A DNA stretch of 64,000 bases from the NCBI GenBank assembly GCA_963681505.1, contig OY811984.1, positions 5,451,378 to 5,515,377 on the forward strand. Reading direction: 5' to 3'. The notes beneath the pieces are model-generated. The model searched no databases and had not been told where the DNA came from. It saw nothing but the letters and a program-made list of their open reading frames with translations. Positions 1 through 12,998 of the stretch are shown one piece after another; position 1 is the stretch's first letter; every line of letters starts with the position of its first letter. Made by a program: the position numbers and the translations under genes. Origin of the DNA: Eunapius fragilis. Taxonomy: Eukaryota; Porifera; Demospongiae; Spongillida; Spongillidae.

Positions 1-215
1 GTTCCACCTGGCTCCACTCTCGTATGATGTTCTGGAACATGCGTCTGGATTCTCTTCGGAGCAGTGTCCCGAGGGTATCGTTGCCATAGCAGCCAACACC
101 CTGAGGTGGGGGGCTAGTGATGGTTGTTCCATTTTGAGGGTGTGTGTGTGTGGGGGGGGGGGGTCTGGGTGTGCAAATTTATCAGCAAATTGTATATACC
201 ATCATTACCATTATA

Positions 216-249
<34 letters not shown>

Positions 250-2280
250 ACATGGTTAGAATTTTGTCTTTAGAGAAACTGGGAGTCGTCTTCAATCAGG
301 TTGCCACACCCCTTCAATTTACACCACGCAAGCTGGTGGTCCACCCACCCACTGGCACCTTGGTGATAGTGGAGACAGACCACCGGGCATACACAGAGAC
401 CAGCAAGATGCAACGCAAGCAGCTCATGGCTGAAGTGGGTGTCTATGCTGTGGGGGGGGGGGGGGGGGGGGCTGGATGTTTAAAAAAAAAATTTCTTTTT
501 CTTCTTTTTTGAGGAATACCTGTGATGTTTATGATGATAATGTTATGAGACATTTGTTTGTTTCACACACTCACATCCTGTGATCCAGGAAATGGTCCAG
601 GCAGCTGCCACTGAGCAGGAGCAAGAGGAGGCTGCGAAGGCAGCGGAGGCCTTCCTCAAAGAAGACCTACCGGAGGCCGTGTTTGGAGCACCAAAGGCGG
701 AGCCTGGCATGTGGGCTTCCTGCCTCAGGCTAATGCACCCAACCCAGGTGGGAGGCCTCTTTGAGTGGTCATCTGTTCTTGTTTAAGCTGTCGTATCGGC
801 TCATCGTGTAGGGACGGACACTGGATCTAGTTCAGTTTGAGCAGGATGAAGCAGCCTTCAGGTTAGGGTGTGTTGGTCACTTGGTTAGGGTGTTAGTCAT
901 CATCAGGTTTGCATGGTGATCACTTAGTTAGGGTATTAGTCATCATCAGGTTAGGGTGTTGGTCACTTGGTTAGGGTGTTAATCATCATCAGGTTTGCAT
1001 GATGGTCACTTAGTTAGGGTATTAGTCATCATCAGGTTAGGGTGTTGGTCACTTAGTTAGGGTATTAGTCATCATCAGGTTAGGGTGTTGGTCACTTGGT
1101 TAGGGTGTTAGTCATCATCAGGTTAACAGGTTGGTCTCTTGCTGTCCCCCTGTCACATACAGTGTTGCAGTGTGTCAGTTTGCAGCTCGTGGCGATATGG
1201 AGTGGTACGTTGTCGTGGGGACAGCAAAGAGTCTTACCCTGTCACCGCGTTCCTGCTCGGGCGGTTCACTTATTCTCTTCCACCTGACGCCTGATGGCAC
1301 CAAACTGGAGCATGTTCACACTGTGAGTGTCACATAAAAGGATGCTGGATGCAACCAAGCATGGGAGGTGCTGTGTGTGCACCTTGTAGCATGGGAGGTG
1401 CTGTGTGTACACCTTGTAGCATGGGAGGTGCTGTGTGTGCACCTTGTAGCATGGGAGGTGCTGTGTGTGCACCTTGTAGCATGGGAGGTGCTGTGTGTAC
1501 ACCTTGTAGCATGGGAGGTGCTGTGTGTGCACCTTGTAGCATGGGAGGTGCTGTGTGTACACCTTGTAGCATGGGAGGTGCTCTGTGTACACCTTGTAGC
1601 ATGGGAGGTGCTGTGTGTACACCTTGTAGCATTGGAGGTGCTGTGTGTACACCTTGTAGCATGGGAGGTGCTGTGTGTACACCTTGTAGCATGGGAGGTG
1701 CTGTGTGTACACCTTGTAGCATGGGAGGTGCTGTGTGTACACCTTGTAGCATGGGAGGTGCTGTGTGTACACCTTGTAGCATGGGAGGTGCTGTTTTTGT
1801 TAAGCTAGGTGATGTTTCACTTCCAGACACAAACGGATGACGCACCTACGGCAATGGAACCCTTCCAAGTAAGGGAAAGGGGGGGGGGGGACACTGAAAT
1901 GGTGGGCACCATTTAGACCGTATGTATGTGTAGGGTCGTCTGCTTGTTGGAATGGGTCGCCTTCTACGTCTTTATGATGTGGGGAAGAAAAAGATGCTGC
2001 GGAAGTGCGAAAACAAGGTTGGCTACCTTTGTTGTCGTCTGTTGTCATGTCTTTATTCCTTCTCCTGGTGGGGTCCTGCCTCCTGTTTGCCCCCCTCACC
2101 AGCACATCCCCACCCTGATTGTGGACATCCGCAGTCTGGGGAACAGGGTGTACGTCAGCGATGTGCAGGAAGGGGTGCACTTTGTGAGGTACAAAGCTGC
2201 AGAGAACCAGTTGATCATATTTGCAGACGAAACATTGCCGAGGTCAGTGTGTTGTGGTGTGCATATACGTGCAGTATGAT

Positions 2281-2330
<50 letters not shown>

Positions 2331-4271
2331 ATTACCATTGTGCATTGTCTTAGTATAAGTGGGTGTGGTCCAGACATTATGGCTTGTGATCTGTTGTTGG
2401 TCATCACTTAACAGGTGGTCAACAGCCCTAACCATACTGGACTACAACACTGTGGCTGCAGCGGACAAGTTTGGAAACATAGCCATAGTGAGGGAAGGGA
2501 TGGGGAGGTGGGGGTGTTGTGAGGACTGGGGAGGTGTGGGGTGTTGTGAGGACTGGGGAGGTGGGGGTGTTGTGAGGACTGGGGAGGTGTGGGGTGTTGT
2601 GAGGACTGGGGAGGTGTGGGGTGTTGTGAGGACTGGGGAGGTGTGGGGTGTCGTGAGAACTGGGGAGGTGTGGGGTGTCGTGAGAACTGGGGAGGTGTGG
2701 GGTGTCGTGAGGACTGGGAGGTTGAGGTGTCGTGAGGACTGGGAGGTGGAGGTGTCGTGAGGACTGGGAGGTGGAGGTGTCGTGAGGACTGGGAGGTGGA
2801 GGTGTCGTGAGGACTGGGAGGTGGAGGTGTCGTGAGGACTGGGAGGTGGAGGTGTCGTGAGGACTGGGAGGTGGAGGTGTCGTGAGGACTGGGAGGTGGA
2901 GGTGTCGTGAGGACTGGGAGGTGAGGGAGGATAAAGGAGTGGGAAAGGATGAGTGTAACAAGTTGTGGACTGGGTGTAAGAACCTCAAAGAGATTGTGCA
3001 GCTAGGAGGGAGGGAGGGAGGGACACGCTTGGCAGCAGGCAGAGGCTCCATCGATACATGTTTTCTAGATACGGCTGCCCTCAGATGTGTCGGATGAAGT
3101 TGATGAAGATCCGTCAGGAAGCAAGGCAATATGGGAGAGAGGCCTGCTTAGTGGAGCATCACAGAAGGTTTGTGGGGGTGTGGGTGTAGCTGTAATCACC
3201 TCGGATTTCCCCTTCCTCAGGCCCAGTTAATAAGCCATGTGTACATTGGAGAGACAGTACACTCCCTCCATCGGGCCGCCCTCATCCCGGGAGGGTCAGA
3301 GTTAATAGTGTTCACAACGCTGTCTGGATCCATTGGAATGTTGCTACCTTTCACCTCTAAGGAAGTGCGTGTTGTCATGGGACGTACTGGCTGGTAGATT
3401 TCATATGACCGCTGACCTGGGTGGGGGTCATGTGATGTGTGTGCATTTCATGTGACCTGGGGGGGTATCGTGTGATGTGTGTGCATTTCATGTGACCTGG
3501 GGTGTGTGCATTTCGTGTGACCTCGGAGTATCATGTGATGTGTGTGCATTTCATGTGACCTGGGGTGTGTGCATTTCGTGTGACCTGGGAATATCATGTG
3601 ATGTGTGTGCATTTCGTGTGACCTGGGAGTATCATGTGATGTGTGCACACCCACCTGCTATGTTCTAAGTGAGTGTGTGTGTGTGTGGGAGGGGGAGGGG
3701 TTAGTTGGTATGATTCTATAGAAGGCATGGATAAGGATAATTACCCATACAATGATAGAGTCTGTGAAAAAGTCACTGTAGCCAAATTACCACACACACC
3801 ATCTCCTTTAAAGGACATTGACTTCTTCCAACACTTGGAGATGCACATGAGAGCTGAACTCCCCAGCCTGGTCGGCCGTGACCACTTGTCCTTCCGATCT
3901 TACTACGTGCCAGCCAAGGTTTGTTGATTATGCGTCTGTTGCTGGTAGGCTTCACAACATTGCCCGTTACGGATTAGGCATACATGTTATCTGGGCGTTA
4001 GTACAGTCAGTGTGCGATTTTGGGGCTGTGAATGACTACACACACACACACACACCCTTGTCTGGTTTTGTCTATCAGGGCATGATTGATGGGGACCTTT
4101 GCGAGTTGTACAACTCTTTGGACACAAGCAAGAAGAAGACCATTGTTGATGATCTGGATAGAACACCCAATGAAGTAAGCTGACGTCTCCTTACACCATG
4201 TGACCTTAATTTAACTTACTCACTAGGTTTCAAAAAAACTGGAGGACATGCGTACCAGATATGCATTTTAG
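1..4271 (+). CDS. SF3B3: Splicing factor 3B subunit 3 (SF3B3/SAP130), 3' part
   Basis: This is the C-terminal 491 residues of the large WD/beta-propeller scaffold of the SF3b complex in U2 snRNP, which supports branch-point recognition. The 5' end lies outside the window. Fourteen exons join in frame: 1-105, 260-434, 589-747, 812-861, 1163-1322, 1827-1868, 1934-2017, 2103-2242, 2415-2487, 3069-3167, 3221-3364, 3814-3918, 4079-4174 and 4227-4271 (TAG). The translation follows human SF3B3 closely, for example EKLGVVFNQVA, VFGAPKAEPG, LRLYDVGKKKMLRKCENK, DEVDEDPSGSKAIWERGLL, GRDHLSFRSYY and the end EDMRTRYAF. Three introns carry minisatellites. An AATAAA lies near 4473, and the convergent SOCS-like gene ends 310 bp downstream. 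Identity is near certain; some exon edges could shift by a few bases. Confidence 0.96.
862..1135 (+). repeat. Intronic minisatellite beginning at the SF3B3 5' splice site
   Basis: Units of about 40 bp alternate between GTTAGGGTGTTGGTCAC and GTTAGGGT(A/G)TTAGTCATCATCAG. The exon ends in CAG followed by GTTAGG, and CAG/GTTAGG recurs at unit junctions inside the array, so the repeat copies the donor context. TTAGGG occurs only within the longer unit and is not a telomeric tandem. Confidence 0.8.
1349..1793 (+). repeat. 30-bp minisatellite in an SF3B3 intron
   Basis: About 15 near-identical 30-bp units built on ATGGGAGGTGCTGTGTGTAC. The length is a multiple of three, so all frames look open; the long overlapping ORFs here are artefacts. 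Confidence 0.95.
2488..2935 (+). repeat. GTGAGG-containing minisatellite starting at an SF3B3 splice donor
   Basis: The exon ending at 2487 is followed by GTGAGGGAAGG. The intron then consists of about 20 units carrying GTGAGGACTGGGGAGGTG-type sequence, shortening downstream to an 18 to 20 bp form. Every unit repeats the GTGAGG donor hexamer. Confidence 0.85.
3425..3655 (+). repeat. Short minisatellite in an SF3B3 intron
   Basis: Imperfect repeats combining TGTGTGCATTTCATGTGACC with GGGTATCATGTGATG lie between the exons ending at 3364 and starting at 3814. Confidence 0.7.
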
Positions 4272-4580
4272 CTTTTGCCACACTTTTGACTGTCCCCTGT
4301 CATATTTGTAATCCATGGTACAAGTCTGTTTTCTTAAAGAAATTGTTCCTCACTGAAATTTTCTGAATCATGGATTTTGTTGTGCCAAAAAAAAAAAAAA
4401 TCACAAATGAGACAACCATTGAAACACGTGCACAGCAGACAACAAGGATACGTTTGCGTGAGTGTATGAGGAATAAAATAGTTCTTGAGTAATGCCAACG
4501 TACAGAAAAAGTACTTTTTCTTTTGCATTTTGTCCGTCCATTATCAGTCCCCCACATAAAAAACATTGGGCTTGGCTACC

Positions 4581-5783
4581 TCAGTACTGCGAGCATTCGA
4601 GGTAACCATGGACATGGCGTGGTAATGGCAGCTGACGAATCAGGTCAAAACGAATGCACTGACGAATGGCGAAGCGGCAATAGTGCTGCAGGGTGCGCAC
4701 TTGGTTGAAGCGTGAGAGCGGTTTGAGTAACCGGACGGGTACTGCCGGCGAACCTAGCGCGCGTGCCCTGCTGAAGCAGAAGACGCCATCTTTTGAAAAC
4801 TCCATCGAATGTTCAATTAGGGCGGCCACTGATCTGTAACCGTCTGAGTCTGTATCGGGAAAGCTGTAGAAACTGAAGTGCCCGTTACAGTACTCTATTC
4901 TTGTGTGCAGCGTCTTCCCCTGCGATCGAAAACTGAGACTGAGTAGGTAACGCTCGTCAGAACTGTCTCTGACGAGGAATGTGCCGTCCTTCAGCCCCTG
5001 AAGTTTCTTCTCAGCTTCCACCCTTGTGACTGGTCCCCAATACCATCCATAGCATGCTAGGTCTCTGAGACTCAGCGAAAGACCGTTGGTACCCATCAGT
5101 CGGTACTCCACCTTCTCATATACGCCATCACTTAGATCGACTCTGTTACTCATGTTGGATGGTGCCGGGAGGGGAAGGGGAGGTCTACACGCTAGTCGAT
5201 CGTTGTCACTAACCAACGGGTCGGGGTCCACGGACCTGCTCTGTCTGTGGTGGGTCGAATACCACCTTCCGATGTCCCTCATCGGTCCGAAGGCACGCTC
5301 TACGGCCTCTTCGTCGAACCTGCATTCCAGCACGCACGGACTGCGCGGGGCTGGCGCGGGCGCGGGTGCGGGTAGATCGTCGGACTCGCTGCTCTCAGCC
5401 TTCCCCACCTGTTCGAACCCAGAGTCCACGGACTCATCGCTGCCTTCGCGGACCTTGTCGATTTTGTCCAGCTCGTCGAGATACTCGTCTTCCATCCAGT
5501 GTAGAGTCCTCGGTTTGTCACACCGCTCTAAGGACATTCGGGCGGGCAAAGTCGCGCATTTGCCGGGGGACGACAGTTTGGCGGCAGGTGCCAAGTCTGA
5601 TTTTGCCGACCGGGCCGGTTTCCGCGCTTCTTCGGGCGACTCCGAATCGGTGTGGAGACGACCACGAGAGAACTTCCGTATAAGGGAGGCAAATGTCCGA
5701 CTTCTCTGTCTCTCTTGTGGACACTCATCGCTACTCTCCCTGCTGTCTTCCAGACTTTCAGTGCGCGTCTTCCACTTCGGCAT
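4581..5783 (-). CDS. SOCS6/SOCS7-like SH2 and SOCS-box protein
   Basis: A single uninterrupted 400-residue reading frame. The N-terminal 240 residues are acidic and serine-rich with a proline-alanine run (about residues 137-147). An SH2 domain follows at about 245-345: GWYWGPV start, the phosphotyrosine-binding FLVRDSS motif and YLLSLSFRSQGKTLHTRIE. The C-terminus (about 350-395) is a SOCS box with VSRFNQV-type and LQHYCRFAIRQ segments, then LPLP. This order and spacing match SOCS6/SOCS7, which link phosphotyrosine targets to Elongin B/C and Cullin-5 ubiquitin ligases. The gene appears intronless, unlike its neighbours. It diverges from IST1, with 483 bp between start codons. SOCS6 versus SOCS7 cannot be decided. 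Confidence 0.92.
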   Translation of the reverse strand: MPKWKTRTESLEDSRESSDECPQERQRSRTFASLIRKFSRGRLHTDSESPEEARKPARSAKSDLAPAAKLSSPGKCATLPARMSLERCDKPRTLHWMEDEYLDELDKIDKVREGSDESVDSGFEQVGKAESSESDDLPAPAPAPAPRSPCVLECRFDEEAVERAFGPMRDIGRWYSTHHRQSRSVDPDPLVSDNDRLACRPPLPLPAPSNMSNRVDLSDGVYEKVEYRLMGTNGLSLSLRDLACYGWYWGPVTRVEAEKKLQGLKDGTFLVRDSSDERYLLSLSFRSQGKTLHTRIEYCNGHFSFYSFPDTDSDGYRSVAALIEHSMEFSKDGVFCFSRARALGSPAVPVRLLKPLSRFNQVRTLQHYCRFAIRQCIRFDLIRQLPLPRHVHGYLECSQY

Positions 5784-6266
5784 AGTGATGCGGCAACTTG
5801 ATCACAAAACTCGGGTGTGGCGGGGAGGTTGTTATGGCTTATAAATTCCCTGAACAGCCTTTTACATTCCTATTAAATAAAAACACATATTACCTCCGTA
5901 GCTGTAGACACATACACAGGCACGCACATACATATATACACACGCGCGCGTACGTACACGCAAGACAAGGCTTTTTCTCTCGTACAAAATAAATGACGAG
6001 TCGTGAGCTGAGCGTTAAAACAAAAGAAGTACAAACGGTATGAACAATTTTTTTTCTTTTCACAACGCGTGTAGTAGGACCGAGGTTATTCCCAAGCAAA
6101 AGTCACGGGACAATACAAGATTTAGCAGACTTACTTCTCTTCACCACCATTTGCTTACCAACTGACTTTCACGATGTGACGTCACTGCAATATTCATGTG
6201 ACCGTCACGAGGTAAACATACAAATTTAATCGTCAGCAGTTGCTAAGTTAGAAACAGCGTGTAAAG

Positions 6267-7567
6267 ATGCCGAGCTTCAAGGCAGAAAAGCTGAAGACCA
6301 ACATGAAGTTGGCTATTAATCGGCTAAAGCTTCTTGAGAAGAAGAAGAGTGAGTTTCGTCGTTAGGAATGGAAATTGGGAAATCAAGCCGTTGTTTATGT
6401 TGGCCCACCTACCCAACAACGTGAGTACTTTATTTATATTCTGTAGGCGAACAAGCAATGAAGGCACGTAAGGAGATAGCGGATTATATCAAGACACACA
6501 GACTTGAAAGGGCACGAGTCAGGGTACGCTCCGGTTCTGCATGCGAGAACAATGCACACCAGCACCACCGTACCGTCCCCACAAGTTGATGGGTTGTCAT
6601 TTTTGGGTGAACGCTACGTCGTCATACTTCCAATTAAGTTGGTGCACGCAGTGTACATCATGTGACCCATCCTTGTATAGATTTCTATTTTTAAACGTCA
6701 CCTATTACATCATAGGTCGAACACATAATCAGAGAAGACTACCTTGTAGAAGCCCTCGAAGTACTGGAGTTGTACTGTGATCTCCTCCTGGCCCGGTTTG
6801 GACTTTTGGAACAGAAGGCGTAAGTCTGGCTTCGTGTCTCCATTGGTGGCAACATTATATTTAACCCCTTTGCTGCCATGCGTAGCTATTGTGATGATAC
6901 TCTGGTGGAGGCAGTGAGTACCCTTATATGGGCAGCTCCCAGGCTTGTTGCTGATGTGCAAGAGTTCGGAACGGTTAGTACTCGTGTGTTGCATCCAGGT
7001 TGGCAGTATTCTTGTATTCTCTTGTAAAACAGTTAGTATTCTTGTATTCTCTTGTTAAACAGTTAGTATTCTTGTATTCTGTTGTTAAACATTTAGTATT
7101 GTGTTTTGAATTGAGTATTCCCCTTGTTGCAGCATTGAATCATTAGACAGTTAGTATTAATCTGTTTATATTCTTATTGACCACATGAACAGATGGTAAT
7201 TTTGCGACTGGGCATGAACCAGTTGCCTGATACATACTGCCACCTATTCATTTACCTTAATGATTACGCACATGCCACTAACAGATAGAACATCAGTTCG
7301 AAGAGAAGTTTGGAAAGGAATTCGCACTTCAAGCAAGATCCAACTTATCAGGAACAGTGAATGCAAAGGTATACTGAGTCCTGTTTTGTGCAAGTACAGT
7401 GGAAAGGAGGAGAGAGGACTTCCAATGTTAGCTCTCTCAATATACAGGTTATCCACCGACTGGGAGTTGAGCCCATTAAAAAGTCACTGATCGAGAACTA
7501 CCTCGTTGAGATAGCGCGTAACTATCACCAAGACTACCAGCCTGATCCGAGTGCCTTCTTAGTTAGT

Positions 7568-7625
<58 letters not shown>

Positions 7626-8185
7626 TCATACACACATGCCTCATGGTGTTAATTGCCCACACCCAGGATGACGATGTTCCTCCTCCTATGGAAGGGAAGC
7701 CATTCCTCCCACCTGATGAATGTGTTGAACCCCAAGGGGGCAATCAATACGCAACTGAACCCATCGCCCCCCAAGCACCTCACACCATGCCCCCACAGTA
7801 CCCGTCGTACGGGGGCCCGCCCCCGGCACAGTTCCCACCAGCTGCGGGGCTACCTTACGTAAGCAACAACAGGCAGTCCAACTAAAAGGCTTTTACTATC
7901 TTCTCCACTTTCCCTTCAGTCGACACAGCCAACAGCACCCCCACCACCCAGTAAGCCATTATTGCTCCCATGCTCTCTTGTACATGATAGCATTTATGTT
8001 GTCGTTTGCTACCCTCGTCACATCTTTTTTTTTTTTTTTTGACGTTGCCATCTTTATGTGCAGGACAGATGGACCTGCCCTCTGTGCCAAACCACGCGTT
8101 CCCTGAGCCACCCTCTGGAGGTGACGGTGATGTTGACTTTGACGACCTCACAAGGAGGTTTGAGGATCTCAAGCGAAGGAAGTGA
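6267..8185 (+). CDS. IST1: IST1 homolog, ESCRT-III associated factor
   Basis: IST1 co-assembles with CHMP1 and recruits VPS4 during cytokinetic abscission, endosomal tubule scission and nuclear envelope sealing. Nine exons give 297 residues: 6267-6348, 6447-6523, 6716-6819, 6886-6973, 7285-7368, 7448-7561, 7667-7858, 7920-7950 and 8064-8185. The ESCRT-III-like core is clear: NRLKLLEKKKSEQAMKAR, then VEHIIREDYLVEALEVLELY and the CDLLLARFGLLEQ helix, then FGKEFALQA and ENYLVEIARNY. A proline-rich linker leads to the C-terminal MIM-type helix DVDFDDLTRRFEDLKRRK. The acceptor of exon 5 could be 7285 or 7297; 7285 fits the family length better. The next gene converges, its stop lying 234 bp away. 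The family usually has 335-366 residues, and the linker accounts for the shortfall. Confidence 0.95.
7569..7620 (+). repeat. (CA)n microsatellite in an IST1 intron
   Basis: Uninterrupted CA dinucleotide run just 3' of the donor at 7562. Confidence 0.97.
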
Positions 8186-8418
8186 GGAACAAGGAACATT
8201 TCTCGTTGTAACCTGCCTGAAGTACCGATGTTGAGTCTGTGTATTTTTAACCTTTAGACACAGCTGTGTATGTGTTAATTACGTGTGTGCATGTATATGA
8301 TAAAAAACAGAACAAAAACCTGTAATTATGCACGTCAGGACAGACACCTAGACAGTTGACAGTCACAAGGTACAAAGTGCAACATAGCCACACGCCCCAC
8401 ACCCCATCTTGCTATGGT

Positions 8419-8910
8419 TCATAACAGTTTCAACCATCTGGCAAACCAGTAAGGCATCAACCATGCACCTGGATCCGTCTCTGAACTTGAACCTTCCGAA
8501 TCCAATTGGTACGGATTCCCATTCCACCGTAGCTGTGTTCTCTCATTAGCTGGAAGTACATGTACTGATTGAGTGTTGGACTGGAGGTTTCTTTTTAAAA
8601 AAATGACAAGAATAAACTAAGTCTTGAATCTACTCTGTGTAGCACAAACATACTAAGCCATGGACAATACACACACACACACACACACACACACACCATA
8701 TGTAGACCAGCCTCACACATGATCCTACCTGTCTTGCTCCGGGTTGAATGTAATGTCTAGCCGATGAGAATTTAGAGTCTCCCATTCGACTAACTCCAAA
8801 GGCCATGTTCGTAGATTCCACACCAGGTCTTCAATTAATCTGAGGTCCTTCGCACCTGTTACATTACAACTGCATGGTAATCACTGTATCCATGACAACA
8901 TGCACATTGT

Positions 8911-8954
<44 letters not shown>

Positions 8955-9694
8955 CCTGTTGCATAACTGTAGATGGCAGTCCACGCAGAACTTCTCTCTT
9001 GTCTTACGTATCTCCAGGTCCTATTGATGCTTGCTAAAATCATATCTTCCAGCGGAGCTCTATCTTTAGACTCCACACCCTTTAAGACAAGGTTAGGCTT
9101 ACAACATATTGAAAAGGCAACCCAGATATGATGGACTGCCATGCATACAATCATACACACACGTGTGCACCCTCTAAAATAGACTTGCAAAGCTACCTTG
9201 AGTGAGTAGAAATATACAAAGTATGGAAGGAATGCAAGCTCATCGTCACTGAAGTTGTTATCGCGAGGAAAGGTGATCTTCTGGTTGACAATGTTTAGGC
9301 CGTAGTGTGTGGGTATGTCACCTCTTACTGTTCCATTGTCAAACAGTTCCTGAAACAAGCATCACTTATACATTGCACATAGAAAACTCCACTTTCACAT
9401 CTCTTCATCCTCCCCTTTTACACCCCTTCCTCCTCCCCTTTTACACCCTTCCTCCTCCCCTTTTACACCTTCCTCTTCCCTTTTACACCCTTCCTCCTCC
9501 CTTTTACACCCTTCCTCCTCCCGCCTTTATTATACCAAACATGTGCAAACAAATGCACATGTATTGCATCTAGAACACATACACAAACACACATAACACA
9601 TGTGCACATCCATCACACATGCACACCTATCACGCTCACACTACACCCACAAATACACACATGCACACACACACACACACATACACATACACAC

Positions 9695-9764
<70 letters not shown>

Positions 9765-10846
9765 TCCAAGCATCCAAGTACTCCGCTTTACCAGTGAGGC
9801 GATACGCTGATAGCAAGTAAGAGAGTATCTGAAGTGCATTGATGCCATGTTGGTCAGCCCAAGACAGGTCAAGGTTCAAAGGTTGTGGGGCCCACACACC
9901 CCAGGTGGTTGAACGATTGGTGACATCAATGAGATGGTAACTGTTGTTCTTAATATATCCTGCAATGGGATGGAGGGTGTGAAGGGGGTGGAGGGTGGGG
10001 GAAGGGAATGATTATGGTACAGTTATGTGAGGATGGTGATGGTGCAGTTATGAGGGGATGTGGGAGGGGATGTGTGGAGGGGATGGTGATGGTGCAGTTA
10101 TGAGGGATGTGTGGAGGAGATGGTGATGGTGCAGTTATGGGATGTGTGGAGAGGATTGTGCAGTTATGAGGGATGTGTGGAGGGGATGGTGATGGTGCAG
10201 TTATGAGGGGATGTGTGGAGAGGATGGTGATGGTGCAGTTATGAGGGGATGTGTGGAGGGGATGGTGATGGTGCAGTTATGAGGGGATGTGTGGAGAGGA
10301 TGGTGATGGTGCAGTTATGAGGGATGTGTGGAGGGGATGGTGATGGTGCAGTTATGAGGGGATGTGTGGAGGGGTGGTGATGGTGCAGTTATGAGGGGAT
10401 GTGTGGAGGGGATGGTGATGGTGCAGGACGAAGGGGACAGGGAAGCCCTGGATGGATGAGTGGGTGGGGTCAGAGCCTCACCAACAATGTTATCCACCAG
10501 ACCCATCACTTCATCCTTCTGCTCCTGGGTAGCGGCCACCAGATCATGCACCAAAGGGTAAGCAAACATGTGACCCACAACCTGTGCAGAGGAAACATAC
10601 ACAAAGGCAAGGTTATAAGGTACTCGTCCCCCCCCCCCCCCCCCCCCTCCTCCTCCTCTACCTCGTCAGAGCTAGTGTCTCCTTTCCACAGCCACCCAGG
10701 GATGGCAATAGAGTTATGCCAATCATCACCACTCACAGAGTCATTGGTGGTCACTACAGAGCGTGCCATCAGTCCCTGTATACCAGTTACCTGTACAATT
10801 GGCACACACACATAAACACATACCCACCACACACACATACACACAT

Positions 10847-10905
<59 letters not shown>

Positions 10906-12961
10906 GCTCATAGTCAAACAACACATCAGTAATAAAACAGTGGCAAGGCAAACATTAGGATACAAAGTATAACCACCACCACAATTCAACCTCTTCCCCC
11001 TACTGTCCCTCCTACACAAACGGCCGTCATGGCAACGCAGACACTGGTATTGCCTTATCCTGACATACATCATTTAGAAACTTCATCCCTTTGAACAGGG
11101 CCCAAGCGTTGGACTGGGCCTGAGGATCTTTCGTCACATGATAGCGAAAACTCTCAGCCACAACCAGTAGTGAAGTCCACAGACCATCATTATCTGTGGT
11201 CTGAGGGGAACAGGTCGAGGGAATGTATTCTGTGAGGGGACAGTCTGCTACTAAGCCTGTGTGTGCGTGTGCATGTGTATGCGTGTGTGCATGTACATGT
11301 GTATGTACATGTGTGTGTGTGTGTGCATGTGTATAAACATGGTTAGGGTCAATATTGTATACACCATCCCACACAACTAAACCATCACTGTGGTAACATC
11401 CAAACCACATACACACAAAGGCATGTTTTTTTTTTTGGGTGTGTGTGTGCACATTAACAACAGTGACCACATTCCAAACTGTGACTGTGTGTGTGTGTGC
11501 ACATTAACAACAGTGACCGCATTCCAAACTGTGACTGTGTGTGTGTGTGCACAATAACAAGTGACCACATTCCAAACTGTGACTGTGTGGGTGAGTGGGC
11601 ACATTAACAAGTGACCACATTCCAAACTGTGACTGTGTGTGTGTGTGTGTGTGTGTGTGCCTACAACATGCCACAGCAACTAACCACACCCACCCATATC
11701 ACATCATCTCCCACTACACACACAGCACCACCACACTAACCAGGAGGTCTTGTATGCCTCTCCAGCATGGCCTGGTAGTGAGCTGCTTTTCTTTGCAACG
11801 TCCACTCTTCTGGTTCAACAACGCTGATGCCTTGGTCGCTAAGGACGACAACGCCTTCTCCACAGCAACCGGCAAATCCCAGTATGGACTGTCCCGAGTG
11901 CCACCGCGGGCCAAAGAAATATCCCCTGAAGGTCTGGGCACCCACGTCGTACAGCGCATATCCCTTCTTCGTCCCCACCCACACCGTTCCAGCCCCGTTG
12001 CCCCCATCGGCTGCGTTCAGCACCCTCCCCCCGACGGGCGGGTATGCCATCGTGTAGCCAGAGAAGTGCAGGGAGTTGATCTGGTTGTAAGGCAGTCCCT
12101 GGAGGGGGCCGATCCTGTCAAACGTGTAGTCCGTGTTCACCCGCGTGAGCGAGACGTTGTTGGAGATGAAGAGCTCCCCCGTGGGGACAAACGTCATGGA
12201 GGTCGGGGATCCATCCACCAGTCCTCCCTTACTGTTGAACCACACCGACACCCACTCGAACCACCACATGGAGCCATCGTAGAAGTAAACACGCCTCCTC
12301 GTACCCACCGCCAGCAGACCGAAGGGTTCTTCGCACGCGTGCTGCTGCTGCTTTGGGGAGCAGCGGGGTTTGACCGGGAGTGCTCCATGGGCGGAGCTGC
12401 CGTACACGAAGGGGCGGGGTTGCGAACTCCAGGGTGACGCGAGGGAGGGTCTCCAGGCAAGGGATTGGACTGGGCCCTCCACTGCGTCGGCCTGGTCCAC
12501 CTCGAGTTCGCCGTCGTTGGAGAACGTGATGCGGAACAGTCCCACGTCTGTGCCCGCCCACAACGTGTTGTTGGGTTCTGCGATGACCAGAGTGTATATG
12601 GCTGTGATGTTAGAAGTGTTTGAAGTGGTAGCAACAACGTCGCAGCTTTGGGTGAGGAGGTAGTGTGAAGGTGAGGGTGAGGGAAGAGTCGAGAGACGAG
12701 AAGGTCAAAGGGAGAAAGGTGTGGGGTGGAGGAAAATGAAGGTGAAGGCAGAGAAAGGGAAGGTACAAAGGCTGTGAGAAAATAACACAGCCCAGAGTGG
12801 TTGAATGTATGTAGAAAGTATGGATTTGAAGAAAACCAGGTGTTTAGTTGATGGTATGAGAGATGGAAGTGGCGTGGAAATGTTACCATAACAATGCACT
12901 GACATCAATCCATCCCTCCCCCACACATGCTTTCTAAATATTGCTACCTTTCTGGGACAAA

Positions 12962-12998
<37 letters not shown>

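Noticed and set aside
862-1135. Possible interstitial telomeric repeat (TTAGGG)
   Set aside because: TTAGGG is only part of a longer minisatellite unit and is never directly tandem.
1266-1845. Reading frames on both strands over the 30-bp repeat in SF3B3
   Set aside because: They are intronic; the 30-bp unit keeps every frame open.
5086-5844. Plus-strand 252-codon frame opposite the SOCS gene
   Set aside because: Antisense shadow of the GC-rich SOCS coding region.
12194-12889. Alternative minus-strand frames over the propeller exon
   Set aside because: Shadow frames; the exon 11741-12645 frame alone gives consistent blades and matching splice phases.
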